Shown in pieces: positions 16,960-26,140 of a stretch of DNA of 64,000 nucleotides (within the stretch, counting starts at the first letter, position 1; every line of letters begins with the position of its first letter). The notes beneath the pieces were generated by a model, which worked only from the letters and a program-made list of their open reading frames with translations, did no database searches and had not been told where the DNA came from. Source of the stretch: Palsa-504 sp963819785 (GTDB taxonomy: Bacteria > Actinomycetota > Actinomycetes > Streptosporangiales > Streptosporangiaceae); contig CAWFXW010000037.1 of the NCBI GenBank assembly GCA_963819785.1, positions 496,001 to 560,000 on the forward strand, in the 5' to 3' direction. The translations under genes were made by a program, and so were the position numbers.

Positions 16960-17307
16960 GTGGACCTTCCGCGCACTTTTACCATCCGCGAGAGCAGCCA
17001 CCGCATCCACAACCCGTTCACCAGCGACAAGCTGGCCACCTTGGGCCAGGCACTCAACCCGCCGGCGGGAACGCGGATGCTCGACCTGGCCTGCGGAACC
17101 GGCGAGCTGCTGTGCACCTGGGCCCGCGACAGCTGGGACCGGTACGTCGCAGCGCAATGGCTGAACATCCGCCGCTGGCTCGACCGCAACCCCGACGACG
17201 AACTCGCCGGCCAGATGCGCGCCGAACTTGCCTCCGCGCCTGCGCGGTATGTCAGATACCAGCGCGAATACCTCGGCTGGGGTGTCTTCGCCCTGATGAA
17301 CCGCTGA
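16960..17307 (+). pseudogene. SAM-dependent methyltransferase remnant with internal deletion
   Basis: The N-terminal part (TFTIRESSHRIHNPFTSDKL, then the SAM-binding motif MLDLACGTGELL) is followed at once by the C-terminal part of the same family (SWDRYVAAQWLNIRRWLDRN, ... YQREYLGWGVFALMNR). About 130 residues normally separating these blocks are missing, yet the frame is kept. GTG 16960 matches the usual start; an ATG at 16909 would read out of the palindromic repeat. The core SAM fold is incomplete, so it is probably inactive. Confidence 0.75.
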
Positions 17308-17381
17308 CCCGCCAGGCCCAGTTGCTGGTGCGTCCGCGTGGGGCGGAGCTTGATTACCGCACACGCGCCTAGGGTGACGGT

Positions 17382-17813
17382 ATGGACAATGAGCGGGCGT
17401 TCCCGGTCATCCGGCAGACGGTCCTGGACACGACCGACCCGCGGCGCCTGGCCGAGTTCTACCGGCAGCTATTCGGCCTCCGGTACGTCCCGGGTGATGA
17501 GCCGCCCGGGCCCGGCCAGCCGGACCCGAAAGGGCAAGACTGGCTGATCCTGACCAGCCCGGCCGGCGGCGCGGCGCTGGCGTTTCAGAAGGTCGGGGAG
17601 CTGGCCGGGGCAACCTGGCCGGACGGCCCGGTCCCGCAGCAGTTGCACCTGGATAGCACGGTGCCCACCATGGCTGACTTCGACGTGGCGCATGAGCGGG
17701 CGCTCGCGCTGGGCGCCCGGCTGCTCGAGGACCGCTCCGATGACCCGGAGGAGCCGCTGCGGGTTTACGCCGACCCCGCGGGACACCCATTTTGGGTCAT
17801 CGCCGCTATTTAG
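17382..17813 (+). CDS. VOC-superfamily (glyoxalase/bleomycin-resistance-like) protein
   Basis: A 143-residue protein with two beta-alpha-beta-beta-beta modules: TVLDTTDPRRLAEFYRQLFG, then LQFQ-like core WLILTSPAGGAALAFQKVGE, and a second module MADFDVAHERALALGARLLE with YADPAGHPFWVI at the end. This is the common stand-alone actinobacterial glyoxalase-like type (DUF1801/VOC). Metal-binding positions are only partly clear. It converges on an ABC permease gene and has no partner, so its substrate is unknown. Confidence 0.85.
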   Translation: MDNERAFPVIRQTVLDTTDPRRLAEFYRQLFGLRYVPGDEPPGPGQPDPKGQDWLILTSPAGGAALAFQKVGELAGATWPDGPVPQQLHLDSTVPTMADFDVAHERALALGARLLEDRSDDPEEPLRVYADPAGHPFWVIAAI

Positions 17814-17870
17814 CAGCTCGGGAGCAGGAACCACGCTCCGTTCGGAAGAAAGATCTTGAACCTGGGTGGT

Positions 17871-19718
17871 TCAGGCCAGTTCGGACTGTAGGACCTCGCC
17901 GACGGGACGGCGGGTGCCGAGCCAGGCCGGAACAACCGTGATGGCCGCTACCGCGGCGGCTGTCCCCAGCACGGTGGCGACCAGCCACCACAGCGGCGGC
18001 AGCGTCAGCCGTTTGTTGTCGCTGTTCACCGCCGTGACCAGCCCGATGCCGCCCGGGATGCCGAGCATGGCGCCGACCAATGCAGGCAGCACCTGCGCGG
18101 CCGAAAGCCCGGCGCTGACCTGCTGCGGAGTCGCGCCGAGGGCGCGGGCCAGGGCCGAGGTATGCCGGGCGTCGAGCACCGTGGTCCAGGTGAGGAGGAT
18201 CGCGTTGATGGCGCCCAGCATGACCAGGGCCACCGATATGACCGTTACCACTTGGCTCAGCCGGGCGTTCTGCGGGTCGGTCAGCCCGCCACTGACACTG
18301 GAAGAGGCGTCGAAGTGGGCGTGCACCATCAGCACGGCGACGATGCCACTGGTGGTGACCGCGACGCTGACTACGTTCAGCACAATGCGGCGAGTTCGGC
18401 GGGTCGCGACCCGCAGCCCGAACAGGAGCGGGACGGGCAACCAGGCGGTGACGGCGATTACCCGGGCCCGGCGGCGCGGCGGGCGGGCCGAGTCGGCCAG
18501 CGCGCCCACGGTACTCGTCCGGGCGGCGCGGATGGCGGGCACGAGGGTGGCGAGGGCGGCCACCGCCAGCGCCACGCCGACCACGATGGCGATGGTGGCC
18601 AGCGTGACCGGCGGCGTGCCCGCGGACCCGAGCAGGATCGCCCCGGGACTGGTGAGCACCGGTGCGACCAGCCAGCCGATCAGCAGGCCCATCGCCGCGG
18701 CGGCCACGGCCAGGATCAGGTGCTCGGCGAGCAGCACGGCGGCGACCAGGCCGGGGGTGCTGCCGACCGCCTTGAGCAGCCCGACCCGGCGAGTCTGTTC
18801 GGTCATCCGCCCGCCGACGAGCACGGCGACGCTCGCAATGGCCAGCAGGCCGAGCAGCTGGCTGCCGATCAGCAGGAGGAACTGCTCGCTCCTGACCTGG
18901 CTGCCCGTGCCCCAGGAGAGGCTCTCCCACGACTGCAGGCCCGGCGCGGACGCCGAGTAATTCGCGTTGTCGTACGCGTTGGCGAAGGCGTCGGCGTCAG
19001 CCGGGTCGGCTAGCTTCAGGTTCAGCGTGTAGGAGAGCGGCTCCGCGGCGGTGGCCAGGCTCACCGCGTCGGCCCGGGTCATCCAGACCAGGCCCGGATT
19101 GCCCAGCTCCGAGATCGGGAGGTCGCAGTTGGACGAGCAGAGCTGCGGATCGGTCAGGTCGGTGGCGGTAGTGACCGCGACCCCCGCCACGCTGAACGAC
19201 CGGCCGTTCAGCGTGATCTGACCGCCCGCGCCGACGCCCAGGTCTTCGGCGAAGCTGCGCTCGAGCACCACCTCACCGGGACGTACCCAGCGGCCCTGGG
19301 TCAGCTTCGGCTGGTCGACCGGGGCCGCGGCCTGGTCGCGCCCCTCGACCTGCGCTCCCGCCTCGTGGCCGTTGGCCCGCAACGTGACGAACGTGAGCGG
19401 ATAGGGCCCGCTGTGGGCGACCACGCCGGAGGCGTGCGTCAGCGGCGTAAGCGCCGCCACGTCGGCGGGCGGTCCGCCCCCGATCCCCTTCGGGCCGGCG
19501 CCCCCCGGCCCGACCCCGGCCACGACGTCGGGCCCGGCCGTCAGGGCCCGAGTCTGCTGGTAGGCCTGGTTAGGCTGGTCGGACAACCCGTGCATGGCCA
19601 GCCCCAGCGTCAGCGTGGTTGAGGCGGTCACGATGGCCAGCACCAGCAGTACGGCCGACACCGGCCGGTGCCGGACGTCCCCGACCGCCAGGCGGCAGAT
19701 GAGCAGGACCCGTCCCAT
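17871..19718 (-). CDS. FtsX-like ABC transporter permease
   Basis: A 615-residue permease with a first helix at about 18-42, a long extracytoplasmic domain (about 45-275), three helices at about 275-400, then a second permease half with another set of helices toward the C-terminus. It follows the ATPase by five bases on the minus strand and forms a PadR-ATPase-permease unit. Two-domain FtsX permeases of this sort export lipids, peptides or antibiotics. It is shorter than the usual 800-residue duplicated type because the second extracytoplasmic domain is minimal. Confidence 0.88.
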   Translation of the reverse strand: MGRVLLICRLAVGDVRHRPVSAVLLVLAIVTASTTLTLGLAMHGLSDQPNQAYQQTRALTAGPDVVAGVGPGGAGPKGIGGGPPADVAALTPLTHASGVVAHSGPYPLTFVTLRANGHEAGAQVEGRDQAAAPVDQPKLTQGRWVRPGEVVLERSFAEDLGVGAGGQITLNGRSFSVAGVAVTTATDLTDPQLCSSNCDLPISELGNPGLVWMTRADAVSLATAAEPLSYTLNLKLADPADADAFANAYDNANYSASAPGLQSWESLSWGTGSQVRSEQFLLLIGSQLLGLLAIASVAVLVGGRMTEQTRRVGLLKAVGSTPGLVAAVLLAEHLILAVAAAAMGLLIGWLVAPVLTSPGAILLGSAGTPPVTLATIAIVVGVALAVAALATLVPAIRAARTSTVGALADSARPPRRRARVIAVTAWLPVPLLFGLRVATRRTRRIVLNVVSVAVTTSGIVAVLMVHAHFDASSSVSGGLTDPQNARLSQVVTVISVALVMLGAINAILLTWTTVLDARHTSALARALGATPQQVSAGLSAAQVLPALVGAMLGIPGGIGLVTAVNSDNKRLTLPPLWWLVATVLGTAAAVAAITVVPAWLGTRRPVGEVLQSELA

Positions 19719-19723
19719 CGCGC

Positions 19724-20458
19724 CTATCCCTCCAGCCCGGCGAGGGCGCCCAGGTTGCCGCGGGTGCCGCCGGACATCCTGGTCTCGTCGACGAAGGCCC
19801 CGTCCCGCATGGAGATCAGCCGGTCGGCGGTGGCCGCGACGCGCGGGTCGTGGGTGACCACGACCAGCGTCTGCCCGGCGGCGTGCAGGGTGTCGAACAA
19901 CCGCAGCACCTCCAGGGTGGCCGCGCTGTCGAGGTTTCCGGTGGGCTCGTCGGCCAGGACCACGAGCGGGTCGTTGCTCAGCGCGCGGGCGATCCCGACC
20001 CGCTGGCGCTGGCCGCCGGACAGCGCCGAGGGCAGGAACGTGGCCCGGTCGGCGAGCCCGACCCGCTCCAAGAGATCGACGGCCTGCCTCCTGGCCGCGC
20101 GGGGTGACCGCCCGGCCAGGAGGGCGGGAAGCTCGACGTTCTCCCGGGCGGTGAGCTCGTCGATCAGGTGGAAGGCCTGGAACACGAAGCCGATCGCGGT
20201 GCGGCGCAGCCGGGCCAGCGCCCTCTCCCCCATCTGGTCCAGACGGCTCCCGGCCAGCACGATCTCACCGCCGGAGGGCCGCTCCAGGCCACCGAGCATG
20301 TGCAGCAGCGTGGATTTTCCGCAGCCGCTGGGCCCCATCACCGCTACCGTCTCCCCGGCGCAGACCTCCAGGTCGACCTCGTCTACCGCCCGGACCAGGC
20401 CCTCGCCCCGGCCGAACGCTTTGCTCAGCCCGCGGGCCTGCAGCACTATCTCGCTCAT
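19724..20458 (-). CDS. ABC transporter ATP-binding protein, MacB/FtsE-like
   Basis: A 244-residue ATPase. Start 20458 (MSEIVLQARGLSKAFG) is chosen because it overlaps the PadR stop as TGATG; an in-frame upstream ATG at 20488 has no such support. Motifs: Walker A GPSGCGKST, Q-loop FVFQAFHLIDELT, signature LSGGQRQRVG, Walker B VVLADEPTGNLDS. It powers the FtsX permease immediately downstream. Confidence 0.92.
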   Translation of the reverse strand: MSEIVLQARGLSKAFGRGEGLVRAVDEVDLEVCAGETVAVMGPSGCGKSTLLHMLGGLERPSGGEIVLAGSRLDQMGERALARLRRTAIGFVFQAFHLIDELTARENVELPALLAGRSPRAARRQAVDLLERVGLADRATFLPSALSGGQRQRVGIARALSNDPLVVLADEPTGNLDSAATLEVLRLFDTLHAAGQTLVVVTHDPRVAATADRLISMRDGAFVDETRMSGGTRGNLGALAGLEG

Positions 20459-20985
20459 CACTGACCCCTCGTATTCCTTGCTGCCCAATGTTGTTCACAG
20501 GCCTCAAGCCAGCGCAGGTCAGCCTGCAGCCGCAGCACGACGCCCTCGAGCAGGAGCCCGGCGGTCGAGCCCTGGGGTTCGGCCATCGCGGCGCGCTGCG
20601 TGTCCCGCAGCAGGCGCAGCAGTTCGCGCCGCTGGGCATCGACGATCGCGAGCGGATCGGCCAGCCGTCCGGCCGCCGCCGCGACCAGCTTGAGGTGGAA
20701 CTCGGCCGGGGCCGGTCCGGGCCAGCTCACGTCGGTGAGCCAGCCGGCCAGCCGCTGCTGACCCGCCGCGGTCAGCTCGTACACCTTGCGATCGGGCCGG
20801 TCCGGCAGCCCAGGCTCCCGCTCCGCGGCCACCAGGCCGGCCTTCTCCAGGCGGCCCAGGGTCACGTAGATCTGCCCGGCGTTCATCGCCTCCCCGACGG
20901 GTCCCAGGGCTTCGCGCAGCCGCGCGCGCAGTTCGTACCCGTGCGACGGCTCCTTCGCCAGCATGGCCAGGACGACTTCCTGCAC
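20458..20985 (-). CDS. PadR family transcriptional regulator
   Basis: A 175-residue PadR protein: VVLAMLAKEPSHGYELRARL, recognition helix AGQIYVTLGRLEKAGLV, wing RPDRKVYELTAAGQQRL, then a C-terminal VIR-type dimerisation domain (FHLKLVAAAAGRLADPLAIV). It heads the PadR-ATPase-FtsX operon and has a clear AT-rich dyad just upstream (21006-21027), supporting autoregulation of the exporter. Confidence 0.92.
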   Translation of the reverse strand: MQEVVLAMLAKEPSHGYELRARLREALGPVGEAMNAGQIYVTLGRLEKAGLVAAEREPGLPDRPDRKVYELTAAGQQRLAGWLTDVSWPGPAPAEFHLKLVAAAAGRLADPLAIVDAQRRELLRLLRDTQRAAMAEPQGSTAGLLLEGVVLRLQADLRWLEACEQHWAARNTRGQ

Positions 20986-21005
20986 CGGGCCTCCAATTGC
21001 CTAAC

Positions 21006-21027
21006 GGTTATCCATTAATAGATATCC
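21006..21027. promoter_or_regulatory. Probable PadR operator
   Basis: GGTTATCCATTAATAGATATCC is a 22-bp dyad matching its reverse complement at 18 of 22 positions, centred on TTAA, 21 bases upstream of the padR start. It is strikingly AT-rich against the surrounding GC-rich DNA. A second GTTATCC follows at 21028-21034, so two overlapping sites are possible. Confidence 0.7.
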
Positions 21028-21059
21028 GTTATCCTATAGCGTTGTCAAGCGGACCAACG

Positions 21060-21893
21060 ATGGTGGCCGCCGCCGGGCGCGGCGGCGCGGTCCTGTCGGT
21101 GGTCGCCCAGAACCGGTTCACCACGCCCATGACGCGGCTGAAGCAGGTGCTCGACTCCGGCCTGGCCGGCCGGGTGCTGCACGCCCAGGTCGATTCCCAC
21201 TGGTGGCGCGGTCCCAGCTACTACGACCTGTGGTGGCGGGGCACCTGGCGGAGCGAGGGCGGCGGCTGCATGCTCAACCACGCGGTTCACCACGTCGACG
21301 CCCTGCAGTGGATGCTCGGCCGGCCGGCGGAGATCCAGGCCAGCATCGCCAATGTCGCGCACGGCAACTCCGAGGTCGAGGACCTGTCCGTGGCGATCAT
21401 GCGGTTCGGGTCCGGGGCGCTCGGGCAGCTCACGAGCTCGCTCGTCCATCACGGGGAGGACCAGCGGCTGGTCTTCCAGGGCGAGAAGGCCTCGATCGCG
21501 GTGCCCTGGGCGGTCCGCGCGTCGGCGCCGAAGGCCAACGGCTTCCCCGAGCCCGACCCGGCCACCGAACGAACGCTGACCGAGTACCACGAGCGCCTCG
21601 CCGCGCTGAGGTACGAAGGCCACACCGGGCAGATCGACAACGTGCTGGCCGCGATCGAGACCGGGAGCGGGGACGTGCTGGTCGACGGGTATCAGGGCCG
21701 CGGCACGCTGGAGATCATCACCGCGATCTACAAGGCGGCGATCACCGGCGCCCGGGTGCGGCTGCCGCTGGACGACGGTGACCCGTTCCGCACCCGAGAC
21801 GGGCTGCTCGCCGCGGCGCCGCGCTTCCACGAGAAAACCGTCTCGGTGCCCGGCTTCGCCGAAAACGAGATCACCGTCACCGGCGGCCAGTGA
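21060..21893 (+). pseudogene. Gfo/Idh/MocA oxidoreductase lacking the NAD-binding domain
   Basis: About 277 residues correspond to the C-terminal substrate domain of this family (SVVAQNRFTTPMTRLKQVLD, then GGGCMLNHAVHHVDALQWML with the catalytic-type H-x-x-D pair). The N-terminal Rossmann domain with the G-x-G-x-x-G and EKP motifs, about 115 residues, is missing. Upstream DNA is the padR promoter. ATG 21060 could start a short protein, and the stop is coupled as TGATG to the intact family member downstream, so translation may persist. It is most likely a 5' truncation relic. Confidence 0.75.
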
Positions 21894-22978
21894 TGACGGT
21901 GCCGCTCAGCCAGGACGGGATGAACTACGCCCCCGCCGGGCGCCCGGCGCCGGTCTGCTCCCCCGGTGACTTCGTCTTCGCGGCCGTCGGCCTGGACCAC
22001 GGCCACATCAACGGCATGTGCAACGGCCTGATCGAGGCGGGCGGCCAGCTCCGGTGGGTGTACGACCCCGACCCGGACAAGGTGGCGCAGTTCTGCCGGC
22101 GCTACCCCGGCGTGCGGGCGGCGCCGGCCGAGGAGTGGGTGCTGGACGACGAGCGGGTCGATCTCGTCGCCGGCGCGGCCATCCCGGCGCTGCGCGCGGG
22201 ACTCGGCCTGCGCGTGATGACGCACGGCAAGCACTACTTCACTGACAAGCCACCGATGACCACGCTGGCCCAGCTGGCCGAGGTGCGAGCCGCCGCGGTC
22301 GCGACCGGGCGGAAGTACGCGGTGTACTACAGCGAACGGCTGCATGTGGAGAGCGCCGTGTACGCCGGCCAGCTGATCAGCGACGGCGCCATCGGGCGGG
22401 TGGTGCAGGTGCTCGGCCTGGGGCCGCACCGGGTCAACGCCCCCAGCAGGCCCGCCTGGTTCTTCGACCACGAGGCGACCGGCGGGATCCTCTGCGACAT
22501 CGGCAGCCATCAGCTTGAGCAGGTGCTTTACTACGGCGGCTGCGACGAGGCGGTCATCACCGCGGCGCGGGTGGCGAACTACGCGCACACCGGATATCCG
22601 GGCTTCGAGGATTTCGGCGATGTGGCGGTGGTCCTCGGCAACGGTGTCACCGGGTACTGCCGGGTCGACTGGCTCACCCCGGCCGGCCTGGGCACCTGGG
22701 GTGACGGCCGGACGTTCGTCCTCGGCACCGAGGGCTACCTCGAACTGCGTAAGTACACCGACGTGGCCCGCGAATCCGGCGGTGATCACGTGTACTTGGT
22801 CGACGGCCGCGGTGAGCAGCACATACCGGTGTCCGGGCGCGTCGGGTACCCGTTCTTCGGCCAGCTGATCCTGGACTGCCTCGAGGGCACCGAGCGGGCC
22901 ATGAGCCAGGACCACGCCTTCCGGGCCGCCGGGCTCTGCCTGCAGGCCGAGGCCGCCGCCGTCCGAATAGAAGGCTGA
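21893..22978 (+). CDS. Gfo/Idh/MocA family oxidoreductase
   Basis: A 361-residue NAD(P)-dependent dehydrogenase-like protein. Near the start is AAVGLDHGHINGM in place of a plain G-x-G-x-x-G loop, followed by the KP motif (YFTDKPPMTT) and the substrate-side ICDIGSHQLEQVLYY. Family members act on sugars, inositols or amino sugars. It overlaps the stop of a truncated relative and is followed by a luciferase-like oxidoreductase and a MocR regulator, which may form one catabolic set. The substrate is unknown. A GTG at 21890 is an alternative start. Confidence 0.88.
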   Translation: MTVPLSQDGMNYAPAGRPAPVCSPGDFVFAAVGLDHGHINGMCNGLIEAGGQLRWVYDPDPDKVAQFCRRYPGVRAAPAEEWVLDDERVDLVAGAAIPALRAGLGLRVMTHGKHYFTDKPPMTTLAQLAEVRAAAVATGRKYAVYYSERLHVESAVYAGQLISDGAIGRVVQVLGLGPHRVNAPSRPAWFFDHEATGGILCDIGSHQLEQVLYYGGCDEAVITAARVANYAHTGYPGFEDFGDVAVVLGNGVTGYCRVDWLTPAGLGTWGDGRTFVLGTEGYLELRKYTDVARESGGDHVYLVDGRGEQHIPVSGRVGYPFFGQLILDCLEGTERAMSQDHAFRAAGLCLQAEAAAVRIEG

Positions 22979-23022
22979 CGCGAGGGCGGAATGAAACGCG
23001 GCCCGGCCCGGCTGTTCGGGAT

Positions 23023-23859
23023 ATGAGCATCGAACTGGGCAAGATCGGCGTCTGGAGGCACCTCTCGGGGCTCACCCCGGACCTGGTGGCCGAGACGGAG
23101 GCGCTCGGCTACGGGGCGATCTGGGCGGGCGGCTCGCCGGACGGTGACCTGACTGGCGTGGAGAACCTGCTGGCCACGACCGCCCGCATCGCGGTGGCCA
23201 CCGGCATCGTCAACGTGTGGAAGGACGACGCCGCCACCGTGGGCGCCTCCTACCACCGGATCGCGGCCCGGTACCCGGATCGCTTCCTGCTCGGCCTGGG
23301 CATCGGGCACCCCGAGGCCACGCAGGAGTACCGGCACCCCTACGCCACGCTGGTCAGCTACCTGAACGAACTCGATGAGCTCAAGGTCCCGGCCGAGGGA
23401 CGGGTGCTGGCCGCCCTGGGCCCGCGGGTGCTCAGGCTCGCCGCCGACCGGTCCGCGGGCGCGCACCCCTACCTGGTCACGCCCGAGCACACCCGCCAGG
23501 CCCGGCAGATCCTGGGCCCGGGGCCGCTGCTCGCCCCCGACCAGAAGGTGGTCCTGGAGACCGACCCCGAGCGGGCCCGCGCGATCGGGCGGCCCCGCGT
23601 TCAGCGGCCCTACCTCGGCCTGACCAACTACGTGACCAACCTGCGTCGGCTCGGCTGGACCGACGCCGACCTGGCCGGCGGCGGCAGCGACGCGCTGATC
23701 GACGCGCTGGTCGTGCACGGCGACGCGGCGGCGCTGGCCCGGGGCGTGACCGCGCACCTGGACGCGGGCGCGGATCACGTCGCGGTCAATTTCCTCGACC
23801 CCGACCCGCGGCCCGCGCTGCGAGCCCTGGCCGGCGCGCTCGGGCTCGGGTCGTCGTGA
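23023..23859 (+). CDS. LLM-class (luciferase-like) oxidoreductase, probably F420-dependent
   Basis: A 278-residue TIM-barrel protein of the luciferase-like family: LGKIGVWRHL at the first strand, LGYGAIWAGGSP, ARIAVATGIVNVW, and RFLLGLGIGHPE near the flavin/F420 phosphate site, ending with LDAGADHVAVNFL. This short single-chain form (TIGR03620-like) is typical of mycobacteria and streptomycetes that use coenzyme F420. Its stop overlaps the MocR start as GTGA, so the two genes are co-translated. Confidence 0.88.
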   Translation: MSIELGKIGVWRHLSGLTPDLVAETEALGYGAIWAGGSPDGDLTGVENLLATTARIAVATGIVNVWKDDAATVGASYHRIAARYPDRFLLGLGIGHPEATQEYRHPYATLVSYLNELDELKVPAEGRVLAALGPRVLRLAADRSAGAHPYLVTPEHTRQARQILGPGPLLAPDQKVVLETDPERARAIGRPRVQRPYLGLTNYVTNLRRLGWTDADLAGGGSDALIDALVVHGDAAALARGVTAHLDAGADHVAVNFLDPDPRPALRALAGALGLGSS

Positions 23860-25331
23860 CCCAGCCCGGCTGGCCGGCGGCGAGCATCGGCGCCCTGGCC
23901 CTGACCGACCTGCTCGGCCGCTGGCCGGCCGCGGACGGCCCGCTGTACCGGCTGCTCGCGACCCGGCTCGCCCGGCTCGCCGACACCGGCGAACTGCCCG
24001 CCGGGCTCCGGCTGCCCGCCGAACGCGACCTGGCCGGCGCCCTGTCGGTGAGCCGGAACACGGTGACCGCCGCCTACCAGGTCCTGCGTGACGAGGGGAT
24101 GGCCGAGAGCCGCCAGGGCGCCGGCACCCGCATCGTCCCGCACCGCACCACCCCGGCCGCGGTGCACCGGGCCAACGGCTTCTTCGCGGGCCTGCTCTCC
24201 GAATCCGCCGTCGAGGCGGACCTCACCCTGGCCGCGGTGGACTGCGCGCCGCGGGTGGCGGCCGCGCTGACCGACCCGGAGAGCGTGGTTGACCGGTCCC
24301 AGCTCGACGCCCTGACCCGGACCTCCGGCTACTTCCCGCACGGGTGGCCGGACCTGCGCGCGGCCATCGCCAGCCACCTGACCGAACGTCTCACCCTGCC
24401 CGCCACCCCGGACCAGGTCATCGTCACCACCGGCGCCCAGCAGGCCCTGGACCTGCTGATCCGGTCCGAAGTGCTGCCCGGCCAGCCGGTCGTGGTGGAG
24501 GACCCCACCTACCCGGGCACGCTCGACGCGCTGCACCGGGCGGGCGCCACCGTGATCGGGATGCCGGTCTCCGGGTCCGGCCACGGCCTGGACCCGGACC
24601 GGCTGGAGCACGTGGTCCGAACGCACCGCCCCGCCCTGGTCTACCTGATCCCGACCTACCAGAACCCCACCGGCCTGCTCATGCCGGCCGGGGCCCGGCA
24701 CCGCGTGGCCGCGATCGCGGCCGCGCACCCGGACACCCTGTTCGTCGACGACATGACGCTGGCCGAGCTGCCGCTGCGGGACGGACCGCCCGTCCCGCCG
24801 CTGGCCGCCTTCGGCCCCGGCCAGGCCCCAACACCCAACCTGGTCAGCGTCGGGTCGCTGTCCAAGCTCTACTGGGGCGGCCTGCGCACCGGCTGGATCC
24901 GGGGTACCGGCGGCCTGATCGCCCGCCTGGCCGCGGCCAAGGCCGCCGCCGACCAGGGCAGCACCGCATTCCCGCAGGCGATCGTGGCGGCGCTGTTGCG
25001 CGGCCAGCACGAGGACATCGTCAAATGGCGCGGCGAATGGCTGCGGGCCCGGTACGACGCGCTGGCCGGCGCGCTACGGGCCAGCCTGCCCGGCTGGACC
25101 TGGCCCGAGCCGGAGGGCGGGCTGTGCTTGTGGGCGCGGCTGCCCGGCGATGACGATAGCGGCGCGTTCAGCCAGGCCGCGCTCAGGCACGGCGTCGCCG
25201 TGGTGCCCGGCCGCCTGCTGAGCGCGAGCTCCGAGGCCAGTTCGTTCGTCCGCCTGGCCTTCACCCAGCCGCCGGACGTGCTCAGGTCCGCGATCCGCGC
25301 GCTGGCCGCTATACCAGCGCCGTCCCGATGA
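23856..25331 (+). CDS. MocR-type (GntR-HTH plus aminotransferase) regulator
   Basis: A 491-residue fusion. Residues about 28-95 form a GntR winged helix (ERDLAGALSVSRNTVTAAYQ); about 105-485 form a fold-type I aminotransferase domain with the PLP lysine in GSLSKLYWGG near residue 336 and the motif PTYQNPTG. MocR proteins usually regulate nearby genes in response to PLP or amino compounds. It is coupled to the LLM gene upstream and converges, with a 23-bp overlap, on the nitrile hydratase alpha gene, which is a plausible target. Confidence 0.92.
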   Translation: MTQPGWPAASIGALALTDLLGRWPAADGPLYRLLATRLARLADTGELPAGLRLPAERDLAGALSVSRNTVTAAYQVLRDEGMAESRQGAGTRIVPHRTTPAAVHRANGFFAGLLSESAVEADLTLAAVDCAPRVAAALTDPESVVDRSQLDALTRTSGYFPHGWPDLRAAIASHLTERLTLPATPDQVIVTTGAQQALDLLIRSEVLPGQPVVVEDPTYPGTLDALHRAGATVIGMPVSGSGHGLDPDRLEHVVRTHRPALVYLIPTYQNPTGLLMPAGARHRVAAIAAAHPDTLFVDDMTLAELPLRDGPPVPPLAAFGPGQAPTPNLVSVGSLSKLYWGGLRTGWIRGTGGLIARLAAAKAAADQGSTAFPQAIVAALLRGQHEDIVKWRGEWLRARYDALAGALRASLPGWTWPEPEGGLCLWARLPGDDDSGAFSQAALRHGVAVVPGRLLSASSEASSFVRLAFTQPPDVLRSAIRALAAIPAPSR

Positions 25332-25884
25332 GGCCGTTCCGGGTGACCAGGGCGGCCAGCTGGCCGGCATCCAGCGCATCGGTCCCGGCCGGGCGCACCG
25401 GCAGCACCATGTACCTGGCCTCCGACGTCGAGTCCCAGACCGAGATCTGGACGCTGCCGGGCAGCGTCACGCCGAACTCGGCCAGCACCGCCCGCGGCTC
25501 ACGGACCGTCCGCGACCGGTAGGGGAAGCTCTTGTACCAGCCCGGCGACGGGCCGAGCAGCGACACCGGATAGCACGAGCACAGCGTGCAGACGATGACG
25601 TTGTGGGTCTGGCCGGTGTTGGCCACCACCCTCAGCTGGTAGCTCAGGCCCTCGAAGCCGGCCTGCGCCGCGGCGGCGTTCCCGTCCGAGAGCAGCAGGT
25701 CACGGTACTGGGGGTCGGTCCAGGCCCGGGCCACCATCCGCGCCCCGTTGCCCGGAGAGGCGCTGGAATACAGCCTGGTCAGGTACTCGTCGATCTCCTC
25801 GTCGCTGGTCAGCCCGGCGGCGATCAGCCGCTCCTCGAGCCGCCGCGTCCGCGCCGCGGCCGGGAGGTCGTCATGCTCGGTCAA
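25309..25884 (-). CDS. Nitrile hydratase alpha-like subunit, cobalt type (three-subunit enzyme)
   Basis: About 191 residues. The start is taken as TTG 25884 because GGGAG lies seven bases upstream and no ATG fits. The metal site VCTLCSCY has Cys99, Cys102, Ser103 and Cys104; Thr in the second position marks the cobalt type (iron enzymes carry C-S-L-C-S-C). SPGWYKSFPYRSRTVREPRA is the usual alpha-subunit segment after it. Two short genes upstream encode the N- and C-terminal halves of a beta subunit, as in toyocamycin nitrile hydratase and thiocyanate hydrolase. It converts a nitrile to an amide, or hydrolyses thiocyanate; the substrate is unresolved. Confidence 0.88.
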   Translation of the reverse strand: MTEHDDLPAAARTRRLEERLIAAGLTSDEEIDEYLTRLYSSASPGNGARMVARAWTDPQYRDLLLSDGNAAAAQAGFEGLSYQLRVVANTGQTHNVIVCTLCSCYPVSLLGPSPGWYKSFPYRSRTVREPRAVLAEFGVTLPGSVQISVWDSTSEARYMVLPVRPAGTDALDAGQLAALVTRNGLIGTALV

Positions 25885-26140
25885 GGTAGGACTCCCACAG
25901 GTCCACGGTGACGGTGTGCTCGCCGCTCCCCCACAGGTCGACGGCGGTGAAACGGACCGCGTAGCAGGTCTCGACCCGCGGCGGCAGGCCGCGGGCGCTG
26001 TCGTCGGGCACCGGCCAGCGGCCCAGGGCCGCGATGACCTCCCCGGTGTGCCCCCGCACATACCTGGGCACCCGGGTGTGATGGTCGGGATCGGAGGTCC
26101 GGACCCGGACCATGCTGCCCGCGGGGTACCCGGACGTCAC
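25871..26140 (-). CDS. Nitrile hydratase beta C-terminal-half subunit
   Basis: An 89-residue protein equal to the SH3-like C-terminal domain of nitrile hydratase beta: GSMVRVRTSDPDHHTRVPRY, then HTVTVDLWESYLDRA at the end. It overlaps the preceding gene by four bases (ATGA) and the alpha gene by 14 bases, so all three are translated from one message in the order beta-N, beta-C, alpha. A complete beta chain is normally about 220 residues, so this is a stand-alone subunit; both halves have clean ends and proper starts, which argues against a broken gene. Confidence 0.87.
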   Translation of the reverse strand: MTSGYPAGSMVRVRTSDPDHHTRVPRYVRGHTGEVIAALGRWPVPDDSARGLPPRVETCYAVRFTAVDLWGSGEHTVTVDLWESYLDRA

